From the NCBI RefSeq assembly GCF_025465935.1, contig NZ_JANLNV010000085.1, positions 110,409-174,408 of the forward strand: DNA of 64,000 nucleotides. Reading direction: 5' to 3'. This document shows positions 26,138 to 34,688 of this stretch, in pieces. Below the pieces are notes generated by a model, which worked only from the letters and a program-made list of their open reading frames with translations, had not been told where the DNA came from and did no database searches. A program made the position numbers and the translations under genes. The stretch comes from Pseudomonas sp. 7P_10.2_Bac1 (lineage in GTDB: Bacteria; Pseudomonadota; Gammaproteobacteria; Pseudomonadales; Pseudomonadaceae). How positions within the stretch are numbered: the first letter of the stretch is position 1; the number at the start of each line of letters is the position of its first letter.

Positions 26138-27017
26138 TCGGCCGCTCACGCAGCAGCTCCAGCCAGGCTTGAGCTGCGCGTGACAAATACGCGCCTTCGC
26201 GCCAGATAAAGGCAATGTCCCAGCGCAGATAGTCCGGAGCAATGAGCTTCAAGCGCACCACGTCAGGGCGCACCAGTTCGCGGGCAACCACGCTGGGCAA
26301 CAGCACTACGCCTTGGCCTGCCGCCACCAACGCCACCAAAAAGTCCGACTGGGCGCTGCGGCCGCCTTCTATGGGGGTAAAGCCCATTTGCTGGCAGGCC
26401 TGCACCACGCGATCGTTGAGCACAAAACTGCGCTGATAGAGCAAAAACGGGGTCTCGGCCAATTGCTCCAGTCGCACGCTGCCATCTTCGGCCAGTGGGT
26501 GATCGGCTGGCAGCAAGGCATCCAGCGGCTCGTCACAAAAGGGTTGGTAGGAAAAGGTGTGGCCGTGTTTCGGGGTCAGGCTGCCACCCAGCTCCAGCTC
26601 GCCGCTCAACACGGCCTGTTCAATATTCAGGCTGCCGCCTTCGAGCAACTGCACCTTGATATTGGGATAGCGGCGGCGATATTCGGCAAACAGATTGGCA
26701 AACAGAGCGTTCCCGCCCAGTAGTGGCAGCCCGAGTTTCAATTCGCCCCGGGCCAAGTGGCTCAAGTCATCCAGCTCACTGAGTAGTTCATTGTGCAACC
26801 TCAGCAGGCCTTCGGCGCGTTGCAGCACCACGCTTCCGGCGGCAGTGAGGCGCACCTGTGAACCCAGCCGATCGAACAGCGGCGTGCTGAGGCTGTGTTC
26901 CAGTTGCGCAACCTGTTTGCTCACCGCCGATTGGCTGATGTGCAGGTGCTGGGCGGCCTGGGTAAAACCGCCATGGCGCGCCACTGACACAAAGGTGCGT
27001 AGTTGTTTGAATTCCAT
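26118..27017 (-). CDS. LysR-family regulator (likely CidR-type)
   Basis: 299-aa LysR-type regulator: helix-turn-helix at about 5-64 (FVSVARHGGFTQAAQHLHIS, QSAVSKQVAQLEHSL) and substrate-binding domain at about 90-295. It is divergent from the cidA/lrgA-like gene with a 99-bp shared gap, the CidR-cidAB arrangement, so it probably controls that operon. The inducer is not evident; acetate-linked signals are reported for CidR in Gram-positives. Confidence 0.88.
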   Translation of the reverse strand: MEFKQLRTFVSVARHGGFTQAAQHLHISQSAVSKQVAQLEHSLSTPLFDRLGSQVRLTAAGSVVLQRAEGLLRLHNELLSELDDLSHLARGELKLGLPLLGGNALFANLFAEYRRRYPNIKVQLLEGGSLNIEQAVLSGELELGGSLTPKHGHTFSYQPFCDEPLDALLPADHPLAEDGSVRLEQLAETPFLLYQRSFVLNDRVVQACQQMGFTPIEGGRSAQSDFLVALVAAGQGVVLLPSVVARELVRPDVVRLKLIAPDYLRWDIAFIWREGAYLSRAAQAWLELLRERPITGSVL

Positions 27018-27116
27018 GAGTGTGATTCCAGATTGGAATGTCGGTCAGTCTAACAATTCGTTTCAGGTATGGAAGGTGCATCTTTAAACTGGAGCTCTGT
27101 CTGGACTGGAAACAAT

Positions 27117-27503
27117 ATGAAACGCTTCGATGTAAAACGTGTGGGTCGGTTGATCACTGAAATTACCGTATTGCTGGCTATTTATTTTTTGGGCAGCCAG
27201 ATCGCCGCGTGGCTGCACGTGCCGATCCCGGGCGGTGTGATGGGCATGGCCCTGTTGCTGCTGGCGTTTGCCCTGGGCTGGGTCAAACCCGCGACGTTGC
27301 AGTTAGGGGCCGGAGTGCTGATGGCCGAGATGCTGCTGTTTTTCATCCCCGCCTTGATGAGCCTGCTCGATTACGGCGCATTGGTGCGCAATGAAGGCTG
27401 GCGCATCTTGCTGGTGATTGGCATCAGCACCGTGCTGGTGATGATCGTCACGGCATTTACCGTCGAAGCGGTGTGCCGCTGGAAGCTACGTCATGAAGCT
27501 TGA
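27117..27503 (+). CDS. CidA/LrgA holin-like protein
   Basis: 128-aa small membrane protein of the CidA/LrgA family, holin-like partners that influence murein hydrolase activity and cell death, or export of small metabolites. Four hydrophobic segments are visible (about 10-30, 35-53, 62-83, 93-117), with the family PIPGGVMGMALLLLAF. The start ATG at 27117 has TGGAAA 5 bases upstream; the open frame upstream (27069) overlaps the promoter. The 3' end overlaps the lrgB-like gene by 11 bases. Confidence 0.9.
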   Translation: MKRFDVKRVGRLITEITVLLAIYFLGSQIAAWLHVPIPGGVMGMALLLLAFALGWVKPATLQLGAGVLMAEMLLFFIPALMSLLDYGALVRNEGWRILLVIGISTVLVMIVTAFTVEAVCRWKLRHEA

Positions 27504-28179
27504 ATGGATGTCGATGTTCTGGCTGTTTTTTACGCTGGCAACCTATGGCTTGAGCCGCTGGCTGTACCGACGCACAGGGCGCTATCTGTTTTCACCGTTG
27601 ATATTGGTGCCTGCTTTATTGCTGGCGGTCGCCGCGCCGTTGCACACCGCCTACGCCGAATACTCCCGTGATACCCATTGGCTGATGCTGGTGCTGGGCC
27701 CGGTGACCGTGGCGTTCGCTGTGCCGATCTGGCAGCAACGTGCCTTGCTGGCGCGGCATTGGCTGGCGTTGTTGCTGGGCATGCTGGCGGGCAGCCTAGC
27801 GTCGATTGGCAGCTCGTACTGGCTGGCCAAGGCGCTGGCGCTCGATACCTCTCTCACTTTGTCGTTGGTGCCGCGTTCAATTACTACACCGTTTGCCATG
27901 CCCGTGGCGCAAAGCCTGGGCGGAGTGCCGGAGCTCACGGCAGTGTTCGTGATGTTCACCGGAGTCTTTGGCGCGATGCTGGGCGGCATCCTGCTCAAGT
28001 GGTTGCCGTTGCGCAGCAGCCTGGCGCGCGGCGCGCTGTTTGCCGTCGGTGCGCACGGGGCGGGTGTCAGTCGTGCCCGGGAAGTGGGCAGCGAAGAAGG
28101 CTCGGTGGCGGGGCTGGTCATGGTCCTGACCGGGATTCTCAACTTGCTGGCCGCGCCTTTGCTGATGCTGGTGGTTTGA
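27493..28179 (+). CDS. CidB/LrgB family membrane protein
   Basis: 228-aa LrgB-family integral membrane protein, the partner of the upstream holin-like protein. About six to seven hydrophobic segments. The family blocks SLVPRSITTPFAMPVAQSLGG and AVGAHGAGVSRAREVGSEEG, followed by GLVMVLTGILNLLAAPLL, are intact. It is co-translated with the upstream gene (11-bp overlap). No plus-strand terminator follows; the hairpin at 28218 points the other way. Confidence 0.92.
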   Translation: MKLEWMSMFWLFFTLATYGLSRWLYRRTGRYLFSPLILVPALLLAVAAPLHTAYAEYSRDTHWLMLVLGPVTVAFAVPIWQQRALLARHWLALLLGMLAGSLASIGSSYWLAKALALDTSLTLSLVPRSITTPFAMPVAQSLGGVPELTAVFVMFTGVFGAMLGGILLKWLPLRSSLARGALFAVGAHGAGVSRAREVGSEEGSVAGLVMVLTGILNLLAAPLLMLVV

Positions 28180-28211
28180 AATCCACAAGGGGTATTTCAA
28201 ATTTCGGGCAT

Positions 28212-28238
28212 AAAAAAGGCCGCTGTAAAACAGCGGCC
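28212..28238 (-). terminator. Leftward intrinsic terminator
   Basis: On the minus strand: GGCCGCTG-TTTTA-CAGCGGCC-TTTTTT. Perfect 8-bp stem and six T residues. On the plus strand the A-run precedes the stem and no T-run follows, so it does not serve lrgB. Confidence 0.9.
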
Positions 28239-28398
28239 AAGGAAGACGTTCATCAAGGAGCAGCAAATCAACGTCAGGGTAAACAGTTCGAGCAGAATCG
28301 CTGAGACTCGATGCTCTGGCGGGCGGGTTGTGCCCGGCAAGTGCGGCAAGAATAAGGGCTCGCTGGCCTGGGAGTAAGACCGGTTTATGACAAGCTCT
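28212..28398 (-). ncRNA. Candidate small RNA on the minus strand, ending at a strong terminator
   Basis: The 391-bp gap between lrgB and the SDR gene carries a textbook leftward terminator (28212-28238) with no leftward protein gene in front of it. Upstream on the minus strand a possible promoter is TTGCAG (28433-28428), 17 bases, then CTAATT(T) (28410-28405), an RpoS-like -10. This predicts a transcript of about 185 nt. No credible ORF lies inside. RgsA and other conserved Pseudomonas sRNAs are obvious comparators, but identity cannot be judged by eye. Confidence 0.5.
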
Positions 28399-28570
28399 GT
28401 TACAAATTAGGCAATAGTCCTCGGGTCCTGCAACGCTCTGCGTCGCGGCTTGCCACGGCATGTGCAGTGAAGCGATTCATGCAAATCGTTCACTAAGGCA
28501 TCCCTGATTTCGGTCTTAAACCGACGTTGTTTCCCGCTCAGACTGGTCGGACTTCTGAAAGGGGATCCAC

Positions 28571-29395
28571 ATGAAAAAAACCATGTTAATCACAGGCAGT
28601 TCCAGTGGCGTTGGCGCCGCAACGGCCAAATATTTTGCCGAGCACGGCTTCAATGTGGTCGCGACCCTGCGCAATCCCGACGCCGCGCATGGGTTGGAGG
28701 GCATTGCGAACCTGGAGGTGGTGCGCCTGGATGTCGAAGACACCGCGAGCATCGACAACGCGCTGAAAGTCGCGGTGGAGCGCTTTGGCCGTATTGATCT
28801 GGTTATCAACAATGCGGGCTATGGCCAGTACGGAGTGATCGAAGGGATGCCCATTGAAAAGGTCCGTAAAAATTTCGATGTCAATGTGTTCGGCGTCATC
28901 AATGTGATTCAGCGTGTCATCCCGATTTTCCGCCAGCAGGGCGGTGGGATGATCCTGAACGTCGGTTCCTGTGGCGGTATTTTCGGCCTGCCCAACAGCT
29001 CGGTGTACCTCGCGACCAAGTTCGCCCTCGAAGGCTTTACCGAATCGATTGCCTATGAATTGGCCTCGCAGAATATTGTCGTCAAGCTGTTCGAGCCGGG
29101 CGGGATTATGACGCCTTTCCATGAGCGCTCTGCTCGCGAGAGCAACGGTGATGGCAACGTGCCGGGTTACGACGTTTTTCTGGCCCGCACCGAGCAAGCC
29201 ATGGCCAAGCTGGCCGAAGGCGTGGCCACGCCGCAGCAGGTTGCGCAAGACATTTATGCTGCCGCCACCGATGGCACTGACCGTCTGCGTTATTGCGCGC
29301 CGTATGGCGTGGAGCATTTGGTCAAGGCGCGGCGCGAGTTGGATGATCACGCCTACGAGCGCTTCATGCGGGCCCAGTTTCCTGGTGTGAACTGA
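28571..29395 (+). CDS. SDR-family oxidoreductase
   Basis: 274-aa short-chain dehydrogenase/reductase of classical type. The NAD(P) motif TGSSSGVGAATA is at residues 8-19. NNAGYGQYG is the NAG motif, Ser in GSCGGIFG, and the catalytic YLATKFALEGF (YxxxK). AGGGG sits 7 bases before the ATG. Its stop overlaps the next ATG (TGATG), so it forms an operon with the RibD-like reductase. The substrate is unknown. Confidence 0.9.
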   Translation: MKKTMLITGSSSGVGAATAKYFAEHGFNVVATLRNPDAAHGLEGIANLEVVRLDVEDTASIDNALKVAVERFGRIDLVINNAGYGQYGVIEGMPIEKVRKNFDVNVFGVINVIQRVIPIFRQQGGGMILNVGSCGGIFGLPNSSVYLATKFALEGFTESIAYELASQNIVVKLFEPGGIMTPFHERSARESNGDGNVPGYDVFLARTEQAMAKLAEGVATPQQVAQDIYAAATDGTDRLRYCAPYGVEHLVKARRELDDHAYERFMRAQFPGVN

Positions 29396-30123
29396 TGCGT
29401 GCGTCGAACAGGCCCTACGTCATCTGCCATATGTTGACGTCGATCAATGGCAAAACCACGGGTAGTTTTTTAAAGGACCCACACACGCTGGCGGCAATCA
29501 GCGCGTATGAGACCACCAATGAGACGTTCAACAGCCGCGCTTACTTGAGCGGCCGTGCGTCGATGGAGGAGCACTTCACCCAAGGCCGAGCACCCGTGCT
29601 GGACGATAATGCGCTGTTGTACCCGCGTGAGGACTTTATCGCCGACCCTGCGGCAGACGCTTACCTGGTTGTGGTGGACACGGCTGGCAAACTGGGCTGG
29701 CAGCGCAACATCATTGAATACATGGATCGCCCGCCTTGCCATGTAGTGGTGTTGCTGACAGACAAAGCACCGGCCGCGTACAGGGACTTCCTCAGGAAGC
29801 GCGAGATCTCATACATCTTCGCAGGGGACAACTCGCTGGACGCTCGATTAGCTTTGCACAAACTCAACCGGTTGCTGGGCATTGACACCCTCGTGCTCTC
29901 GGGTGGCGGCAAGACCAATGAGTACTTTCTGCAGGCGCAGTTGATTGACGAGATCAGCCTGGTGGTTGCGCCGATCGTCAGTCATGACGTTGAAGAAACC
30001 GACGTGTTTCAACACTTAGCCAGCCGTTCAACCGACAGCGCATTGCCCTTGACCCTGATGAGCATTGAACAAGTGGCCGAAGGCACAGTCTGGCTGCGCT
30101 ACCAGTTCAAGCCGTCACTCTGA
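29395..30123 (+). CDS. RibD C-terminal/dihydrofolate reductase-like protein
   Basis: 242-aa protein of the RibD_C family (bacterial bifunctional deaminase-reductase C-terminal domain), with a DHFR-like fold binding NADPH. Visible blocks: MLTSINGKTTG near residue 13, SGRASMEEHF, the LVLSGGGKTNEYFL glycine motif, and IDEISLVVAPI. The deaminase domain of true RibD is absent, so it is a stand-alone reductase and not riboflavin synthesis proper. The ATG shares its first base with the stop of the SDR gene. A REP follows. Confidence 0.85.
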   Translation: MRASNRPYVICHMLTSINGKTTGSFLKDPHTLAAISAYETTNETFNSRAYLSGRASMEEHFTQGRAPVLDDNALLYPREDFIADPAADAYLVVVDTAGKLGWQRNIIEYMDRPPCHVVVLLTDKAPAAYRDFLRKREISYIFAGDNSLDARLALHKLNRLLGIDTLVLSGGGKTNEYFLQAQLIDEISLVVAPIVSHDVEETDVFQHLASRSTDSALPLTLMSIEQVAEGTVWLRYQFKPSL

Positions 30124-30130
30124 TAAACCC

Positions 30131-30186
30131 CGTAGGAGCGAGCTTGCCTCGCGATCTTTTGATCGTTTAAAGGTTCGCGAGCAAGG
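30131..30186. repeat. REP-type inverted repeat (copy 4, shortened)
   Basis: CGTAGGAGCGAGCTTGCCTCGCGATCTTTTGATC on the left with a shortened right arm GGTTCGCGAGCAAGG. It sits between the RibD-like gene and the convergent LysR gene, whose stop is immediately adjacent. Confidence 0.85.
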
Positions 30187-31098
30187 TCAGTTTTTAAGCG
30201 GGCGATCACTGCGCAAACTGTCTATCAATGCCCGCAATCCAGATGGCACAAGCCGATGCCCTGGGTAATAAAGCGCCAGCCCTGAGAAGGGCTCGCACCA
30301 GTCGAGCAGCAAGGGGACCAATGCGCCCCTGTCGACTTCGGCCCTGACGCTGGCGTCATCGACGTAGGCGATCCCCGCACCGTGTTTGGCGCCTTCGACG
30401 ATCAAGGTCTGGGCATTGACGATGAAATTGCCTTGCGGCTTGATCAGCGTACGCTCATGCCCGCGCACAAACTCCCAGTGGTAGATTTGCCCGTTCGAAA
30501 AACGGTAGGCCAGGCAGTTGTGCTGACTCAGTTCATCGGGTGATTGGGGCGTTCCGTGGCAGGCGAGGTAGTCGGGGGAGGCGACCACCAGTGGGCGAAA
30601 CACTTCCGGGCCCAAGGCCACGGCAATCATGTCTTTTGGCACTTGATCGTGCAGGCGGATGCCTGCATCCAAGTTGTCCGCCACGATATCGACCAACCCT
30701 TCCTGCACTACGAACTCGACCTGCATATCTGGAAAACGCTGCAAAAATGCCGTGAATGCCGGGTACAGCACAATCCGTGCGGCCGTTTCCGAAGCGCTGA
30801 TGCGCAGCGTGCCCTGGGGCGATTGCCGGAAGGCATTGAGGTCTTCTTCGGCCAGTTGAATCGCATCAAGCGCCGGGCCGATGCGTTCGACAAACACTTT
30901 GCCCGCTTCTGACAGCGACACCGAGCGGGTGGTCCGGTTAAACAACCGGGTGCCCATGCGGGCTTCCAGATTGGTGATGGCGTGGCTCAATGCCGACGCT
31001 GATATCTCGAGTTCATCGGCCGCCTTGCGAAAGCTCCTGTGGGTGCTGATGGCCAACACCGCATGCAAGTCGAACAAGGTGGTTTTACTGGGTTTCAT
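30187..31098 (-). CDS. LysR-family transcriptional regulator
   Basis: 303-aa LysR regulator: helix-turn-helix at about 6-65 (LHAVLAISTHRSFRKAADEL, SASALSHAITNLEARMGTRL), co-inducer domain from about 95. The start at 31098 (MKPSKTTLFDLH) matches the family; the frame upstream to 31194 is inside the IclR gene. Its first 14 bases overlap the 3' end of hmgR, so it may be translated with it. The target is unknown; the SDR/RibD pair is convergent rather than divergent, so no obvious partner exists. Confidence 0.88.
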   Translation of the reverse strand: MKPSKTTLFDLHAVLAISTHRSFRKAADELEISASALSHAITNLEARMGTRLFNRTTRSVSLSEAGKVFVERIGPALDAIQLAEEDLNAFRQSPQGTLRISASETAARIVLYPAFTAFLQRFPDMQVEFVVQEGLVDIVADNLDAGIRLHDQVPKDMIAVALGPEVFRPLVVASPDYLACHGTPQSPDELSQHNCLAYRFSNGQIYHWEFVRGHERTLIKPQGNFIVNAQTLIVEGAKHGAGIAYVDDASVRAEVDRGALVPLLLDWCEPFSGLALYYPGHRLVPSGLRALIDSLRSDRPLKN

Positions 31099-31903
31099 CG
31101 AGCGCGGCCTGGACGGGTTGGAAGCCCATGCGCCAACTGATGGCGTTGGCGGCGGCCAGCAGACGCTGCGCGGCCGGGCCATGTTCATCGGCATGGAACA
31201 GCGAAGTGGGGCCCACCACGGTCAACACACCCGCCACCTTGCCGGTTGCCTCAAACACGGGGGCCGATAAGGCATCGACGCCGGGCATCAACAAGCCATG
31301 TACAAAATGCAGGCCGCGGGCACGAATCTGCTCGCTGATCGCAGCGTAGGCCGTGGCAGGTTGCAGTGGGTGCAGTTGCTCGGTGGTGAGTTCCAGTTCG
31401 CGTAGTTCGGCGGTTTCGCGGTCTGGTAAAAAGGCGTTGAACACCAACCCCGTGGAGGAGCTCAGCAGCGGCAGCACCGAGCCCAGTTTGGTCACCACCG
31501 TGACCGCGCGAACGGCGGCTTCAATGTGCACCACGGTCGCCCCTTGATTACCCCACACCGCCAGAAAACAGGTTTCGTTCAGCTCATCCCGCAGCTCAGC
31601 CATCGGCAGGGCGGCGACTTTCAACACGTCCATGCTATTGAGCGCGGCCAGGCCAACGCGCAACGCTTCGCGGCCCAGGGCGTAATGGTTGGTGGCGGTA
31701 TTTTGTTCGGCAAACCCGCTCGCAATCAGCGCCTGCAAGTAACGGTGAACCTTGCTCGCCGGCATTTGCACATGTTCGGCCAAGCGCGATAACGAGGTCG
31801 AAGGTGACAACTGGGCCAAGGCCTTGAGGATGTCGGTACCGACTTCTGCGGAGCGCACTTTCTGTTTGCCGGTGCTGTCAGTGGAGCTGGGAGGCTTTTG
31901 CAT
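31085..31903 (-). CDS. hmgR: IclR-family repressor HmgR
   Basis: 272-aa IclR-type regulator. The N-terminal winged helix is at about 17-80 (GTDILKALAQLSPSTSLSRL, QMPASKVHRYLQALIASGFAE), and the effector domain spans about 95-260. It is divergent from hmgA with a 161-bp gap holding a palindrome, the same layout as P. putida hmgR, whose protein represses hmgABC and responds to homogentisate. The name rests on family and position. Confidence 0.88.
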   Translation of the reverse strand: MQKPPSSTDSTGKQKVRSAEVGTDILKALAQLSPSTSLSRLAEHVQMPASKVHRYLQALIASGFAEQNTATNHYALGREALRVGLAALNSMDVLKVAALPMAELRDELNETCFLAVWGNQGATVVHIEAAVRAVTVVTKLGSVLPLLSSSTGLVFNAFLPDRETAELRELELTTEQLHPLQPATAYAAISEQIRARGLHFVHGLLMPGVDALSAPVFEATGKVAGVLTVVGPTSLFHADEHGPAAQRLLAAANAISWRMGFQPVQAALDETQ

Positions 31904-31943
31904 GGAGGCGCGGGTTCTCGGGAGGAATGGGCGTCTTTATAGC

Positions 31944-31982
31944 TTGACGCTGATTACCAATCAAATTACGTTATGCGTAATT
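31944..31982 (+). promoter_or_regulatory. Candidate hmgA promoter with overlapping HmgR operator
   Basis: TTGACG (31944-31949) and TACGTT (31967-31972), 17 bases apart, form a possible sigma-70 promoter toward hmgA. The palindrome AATTACG-TTATG-CGTAATT (31964-31982) covers the -10. A further CGATTACG half-site follows at 31983. Bound HmgR would block the polymerase. Confidence 0.6.
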
Positions 31983-32064
31983 CGATTACGATAAAAATAA
32001 CGCAGTGACACAGACAAGGTTCCAGCGTGTGTGAGTCCACTGCCTTCTCCACTCTGGAGGCTCC

Positions 32065-33369
32065 ATGAACCTCGACTCGTCATTGTCTGCCCTCACGTAT
32101 CAATCCGGGTTTGGCAACGAATTCAGCAGCGAAGCGTTACCCGGTGCATTGCCTGTCGGGCAGAACTCCCCGCAAAAAGTCCCCTATGGCTTGTACGCCG
32201 AATTGTTATCCGGCACGGCGTTCACCATGGCTCGTAGCGAGTCGCGGCGAACCTGGATGTACCGGATCAAGCCCTCCGCCAATCACCCGGCCTTCATCAA
32301 GCTTGAGCGCCAATTGTTGGGTGGCCCGCTCGGGGCGGTGACGCCCAATCGCTTGCGTTGGAACCCGCTGCCGATACCTGTCGAACCCACAGATTTTATC
32401 GACGGTCTGGTCGGCATGGCTGCCAACAATGGTCCGGACAAACCGGCCGGGATCAGCATTTATAGCTACTGCGCCAACACCTCGATGCAGCGCGTGTTCT
32501 TCAATGCCGATGGCGAGTTGCTGTTGGTGCCAGAGCAGGGCCGTTTGCGCATCGCCACCGAGTTGGGGCGCCTGGACCTTGAGCCGTTGGAAATTGCCGT
32601 GATCCCGCGCGGGCTCAAGTTCCGCGTTGAACTGCTCGACGCCCAAGCGCGTGGCTACCTCGCAGAAAACCATGGCGCACCGCTGCGCCTGCCCGACCTG
32701 GGGCCGATTGGCAGCAATGGCCTGGCCAACCCGCGTGACTTCCAAGCACCGACGGCACACTACGAGGACACCCGGCAACCGGTCACTCTGGTGCAGAAGT
32801 TTCTTGGCGAGCTATGGGGGTGTGAGCTGGACCACTCGCCGCTCAACGTGGTCGCATGGCATGGCAATAATGTGCCGTACAAATATGATTTGCGCCGTTT
32901 TAACACCATCGGCACGGTCAGCTTCGATCATCCCGACCCGTCGATCTTCACCGTGCTGACCTCGCCGACCAGCGTGCCGGGCATGGCCAACCTCGATTTT
33001 GTGATCTTTCCGCCGCGCTGGATGGTGGCTGAAAACACCTTCCGGCCGCCATGGTTCCACCGCAATTTGATGAACGAATTCATGGGCCTTATCCAAGGCA
33101 GCTACGACGCCAAGGCTGAAGGCTTTTTGCCCGGCGGCGCTTCGCTGCACAGTTGCATGAGCGCCCACGGTCCGGATGCAGAAACGTGCGCCAAGGCCAT
33201 TGCGGCGGATCTGAGCCCGAGCAAAATCGACAACACCATGGCCTTCATGTTCGAAACCAGCCAGGTGCTGCGTCCCAGCCAATTCGCCCTCGAGTGCCCA
33301 CAACTGCAACCGCAGTACGACGCGTGCTGGGCTTCATTACCCTCGACCTTTAATCCGAACCGGAGATAA
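32065..33369 (+). CDS. hmgA: Homogentisate 1,2-dioxygenase
   Basis: 434-aa Fe(II) ring-cleaving dioxygenase turning homogentisate into maleylacetoacetate in phenylalanine and tyrosine catabolism. The iron ligands appear as His332 and Glu338 (FHRNLMNEFMGL) and His368 (CMSAHGPD). The N-terminal YQSGFGNEFSSEALPGALP and the central GNNVPYKYDLRRFNTIGTV are family blocks. GGAGG lies 6 bases upstream. It is first in the hmgA-fahA-maiA operon, 2 bases before fahA. Confidence 0.96.
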   Translation: MNLDSSLSALTYQSGFGNEFSSEALPGALPVGQNSPQKVPYGLYAELLSGTAFTMARSESRRTWMYRIKPSANHPAFIKLERQLLGGPLGAVTPNRLRWNPLPIPVEPTDFIDGLVGMAANNGPDKPAGISIYSYCANTSMQRVFFNADGELLLVPEQGRLRIATELGRLDLEPLEIAVIPRGLKFRVELLDAQARGYLAENHGAPLRLPDLGPIGSNGLANPRDFQAPTAHYEDTRQPVTLVQKFLGELWGCELDHSPLNVVAWHGNNVPYKYDLRRFNTIGTVSFDHPDPSIFTVLTSPTSVPGMANLDFVIFPPRWMVAENTFRPPWFHRNLMNEFMGLIQGSYDAKAEGFLPGGASLHSCMSAHGPDAETCAKAIAADLSPSKIDNTMAFMFETSQVLRPSQFALECPQLQPQYDACWASLPSTFNPNRR

Positions 33370-33371
33370 CC

Positions 33372-34676
33372 ATGACCCAGTCCTCCTTGACCCGTAGCTG
33401 GATCGCCTCCGCCAATGGTCATAGCGATTTCCCATTGCAAAACCTGCCGTTGGGAGTGTTCAGCATCCAGGGTGGTGCCCCACGCAGCGGCGTTGCGATT
33501 GGCGAACATATTTTTGATCTGCAAGCCGCACTGGCTGCCGGCCTGTTTGAAGGGCACGCCAAAATCGCTGTGGAAGCCTCGTTGGGCGGCGCCTTGAACG
33601 CCTACTTTGCCTTGGGCAAAAGCGCTCGCGTTGCCTTGCGTGAACGCTTGCTCGAACTGCTGAGCGAAGGCAGTACCCTGCGCGGCAAGATCGAAGCCCA
33701 GGGCGCCAAACTGCTGCCGCTGGCGGCGGATTGCCAACTGCACCTGCCGGCAAAAATCGGTGACTACACCGACTTCTATGTCGGCATCGAGCACGCGAAA
33801 AACGTGGGCAAACTGTTCCGCCCGGACAATCCATTGCTGGCGAACTACAAATACGTGCCCATTGGTTATCACGGCCGAGCCTCAACCATTCGCCCATCGG
33901 GCGTCGATGTGCGCCGTCCTAAAGGCCAAACCCTGCCAGCGGGGCAGACCGAACCTACTTTCGGCCCTTGCGCACGTCTGGACTATGAGCTGGAACTGGG
34001 CATCTGGATCGGCCAGGGCAACGACATGGGTGAAGCCATCGCGATCAGCGAGGCGAGCGAACACATTGCTGGTTATTGCCTGCTGAACGACTGGTCGGCG
34101 CGAGATATTCAAGCGTGGGAGTACCAGCCGCTGGGTCCGTTCTTGTCCAAAAGCTTTATCACCAGCATCTCGCCGTGGGTGGTCACAGCTGAAGCGCTGG
34201 AGCCGTTCCGTCGTGCACAACCAGCGCGCCCGGCAGGTGATCCACAGCCGTTGCCGTACCTGCTGGACGCCATGGACCAGGCCAATGGTGCGCTGGACAT
34301 CGAACTGGAAGTGCTGCTGTTGACCGAGTCGATGCGCGAGCAAAACCTGCCTGCGCAGCGTCTGGGCTTGAGCAACAGCCTGAACATGTACTGGACAGCC
34401 GCGCAACTGGTGGCCCACCACAGCGTCAACGGTTGCCAGTTGCAGCCAGGGGACCTGTTCGGTTCGGGCACCTTGTCGGGGCCTGATCACTCGCAACTCG
34501 GTAGCCTGCTGGAAATCACCGAAGGCGGTAAGCACCCGGTGGAATTGGCGTCGGGAGAAGTGCGCAAATTTCTTGAAGACGGCGATGAGATCATCTTGCG
34601 CGCCCGCTGCACGCGCGAAGGTTTTGCTTCCATCGGTTTTGGCGAGTGCCGGGGCAAGGTTGTCGCTGCACGCTGA
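33372..34676 (+). CDS. fahA: Fumarylacetoacetase
   Basis: 434-aa hydrolase splitting fumarylacetoacetate into fumarate and acetoacetate, the last step of tyrosine breakdown (hmgB in P. putida naming). N-terminal domain about 1-120, catalytic FAH domain from about 125: DYTDFYVGIEHAKNVGKLFR (metal Asp), PIGYHGRAST (catalytic His), LDYELELGIWIG (metal Glu residues), LLNDWSARDIQAWEYQPLGP (metal Asp) and SGTLSGP near the end. Sits 2 bases after hmgA and 12 before maiA. Confidence 0.96.
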   Translation: MTQSSLTRSWIASANGHSDFPLQNLPLGVFSIQGGAPRSGVAIGEHIFDLQAALAAGLFEGHAKIAVEASLGGALNAYFALGKSARVALRERLLELLSEGSTLRGKIEAQGAKLLPLAADCQLHLPAKIGDYTDFYVGIEHAKNVGKLFRPDNPLLANYKYVPIGYHGRASTIRPSGVDVRRPKGQTLPAGQTEPTFGPCARLDYELELGIWIGQGNDMGEAIAISEASEHIAGYCLLNDWSARDIQAWEYQPLGPFLSKSFITSISPWVVTAEALEPFRRAQPARPAGDPQPLPYLLDAMDQANGALDIELEVLLLTESMREQNLPAQRLGLSNSLNMYWTAAQLVAHHSVNGCQLQPGDLFGSGTLSGPDHSQLGSLLEITEGGKHPVELASGEVRKFLEDGDEIILRARCTREGFASIGFGECRGKVVAAR

Positions 34677-34688
34677 CAGGAGTGAGCC

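Noticed and set aside
27877..28461. 194-codon minus-strand ORF across the lrgB 3' end and the sRNA candidate
   Set aside because: Largely antisense to lrgB, with no family match or start signal; the terminator would interrupt it.
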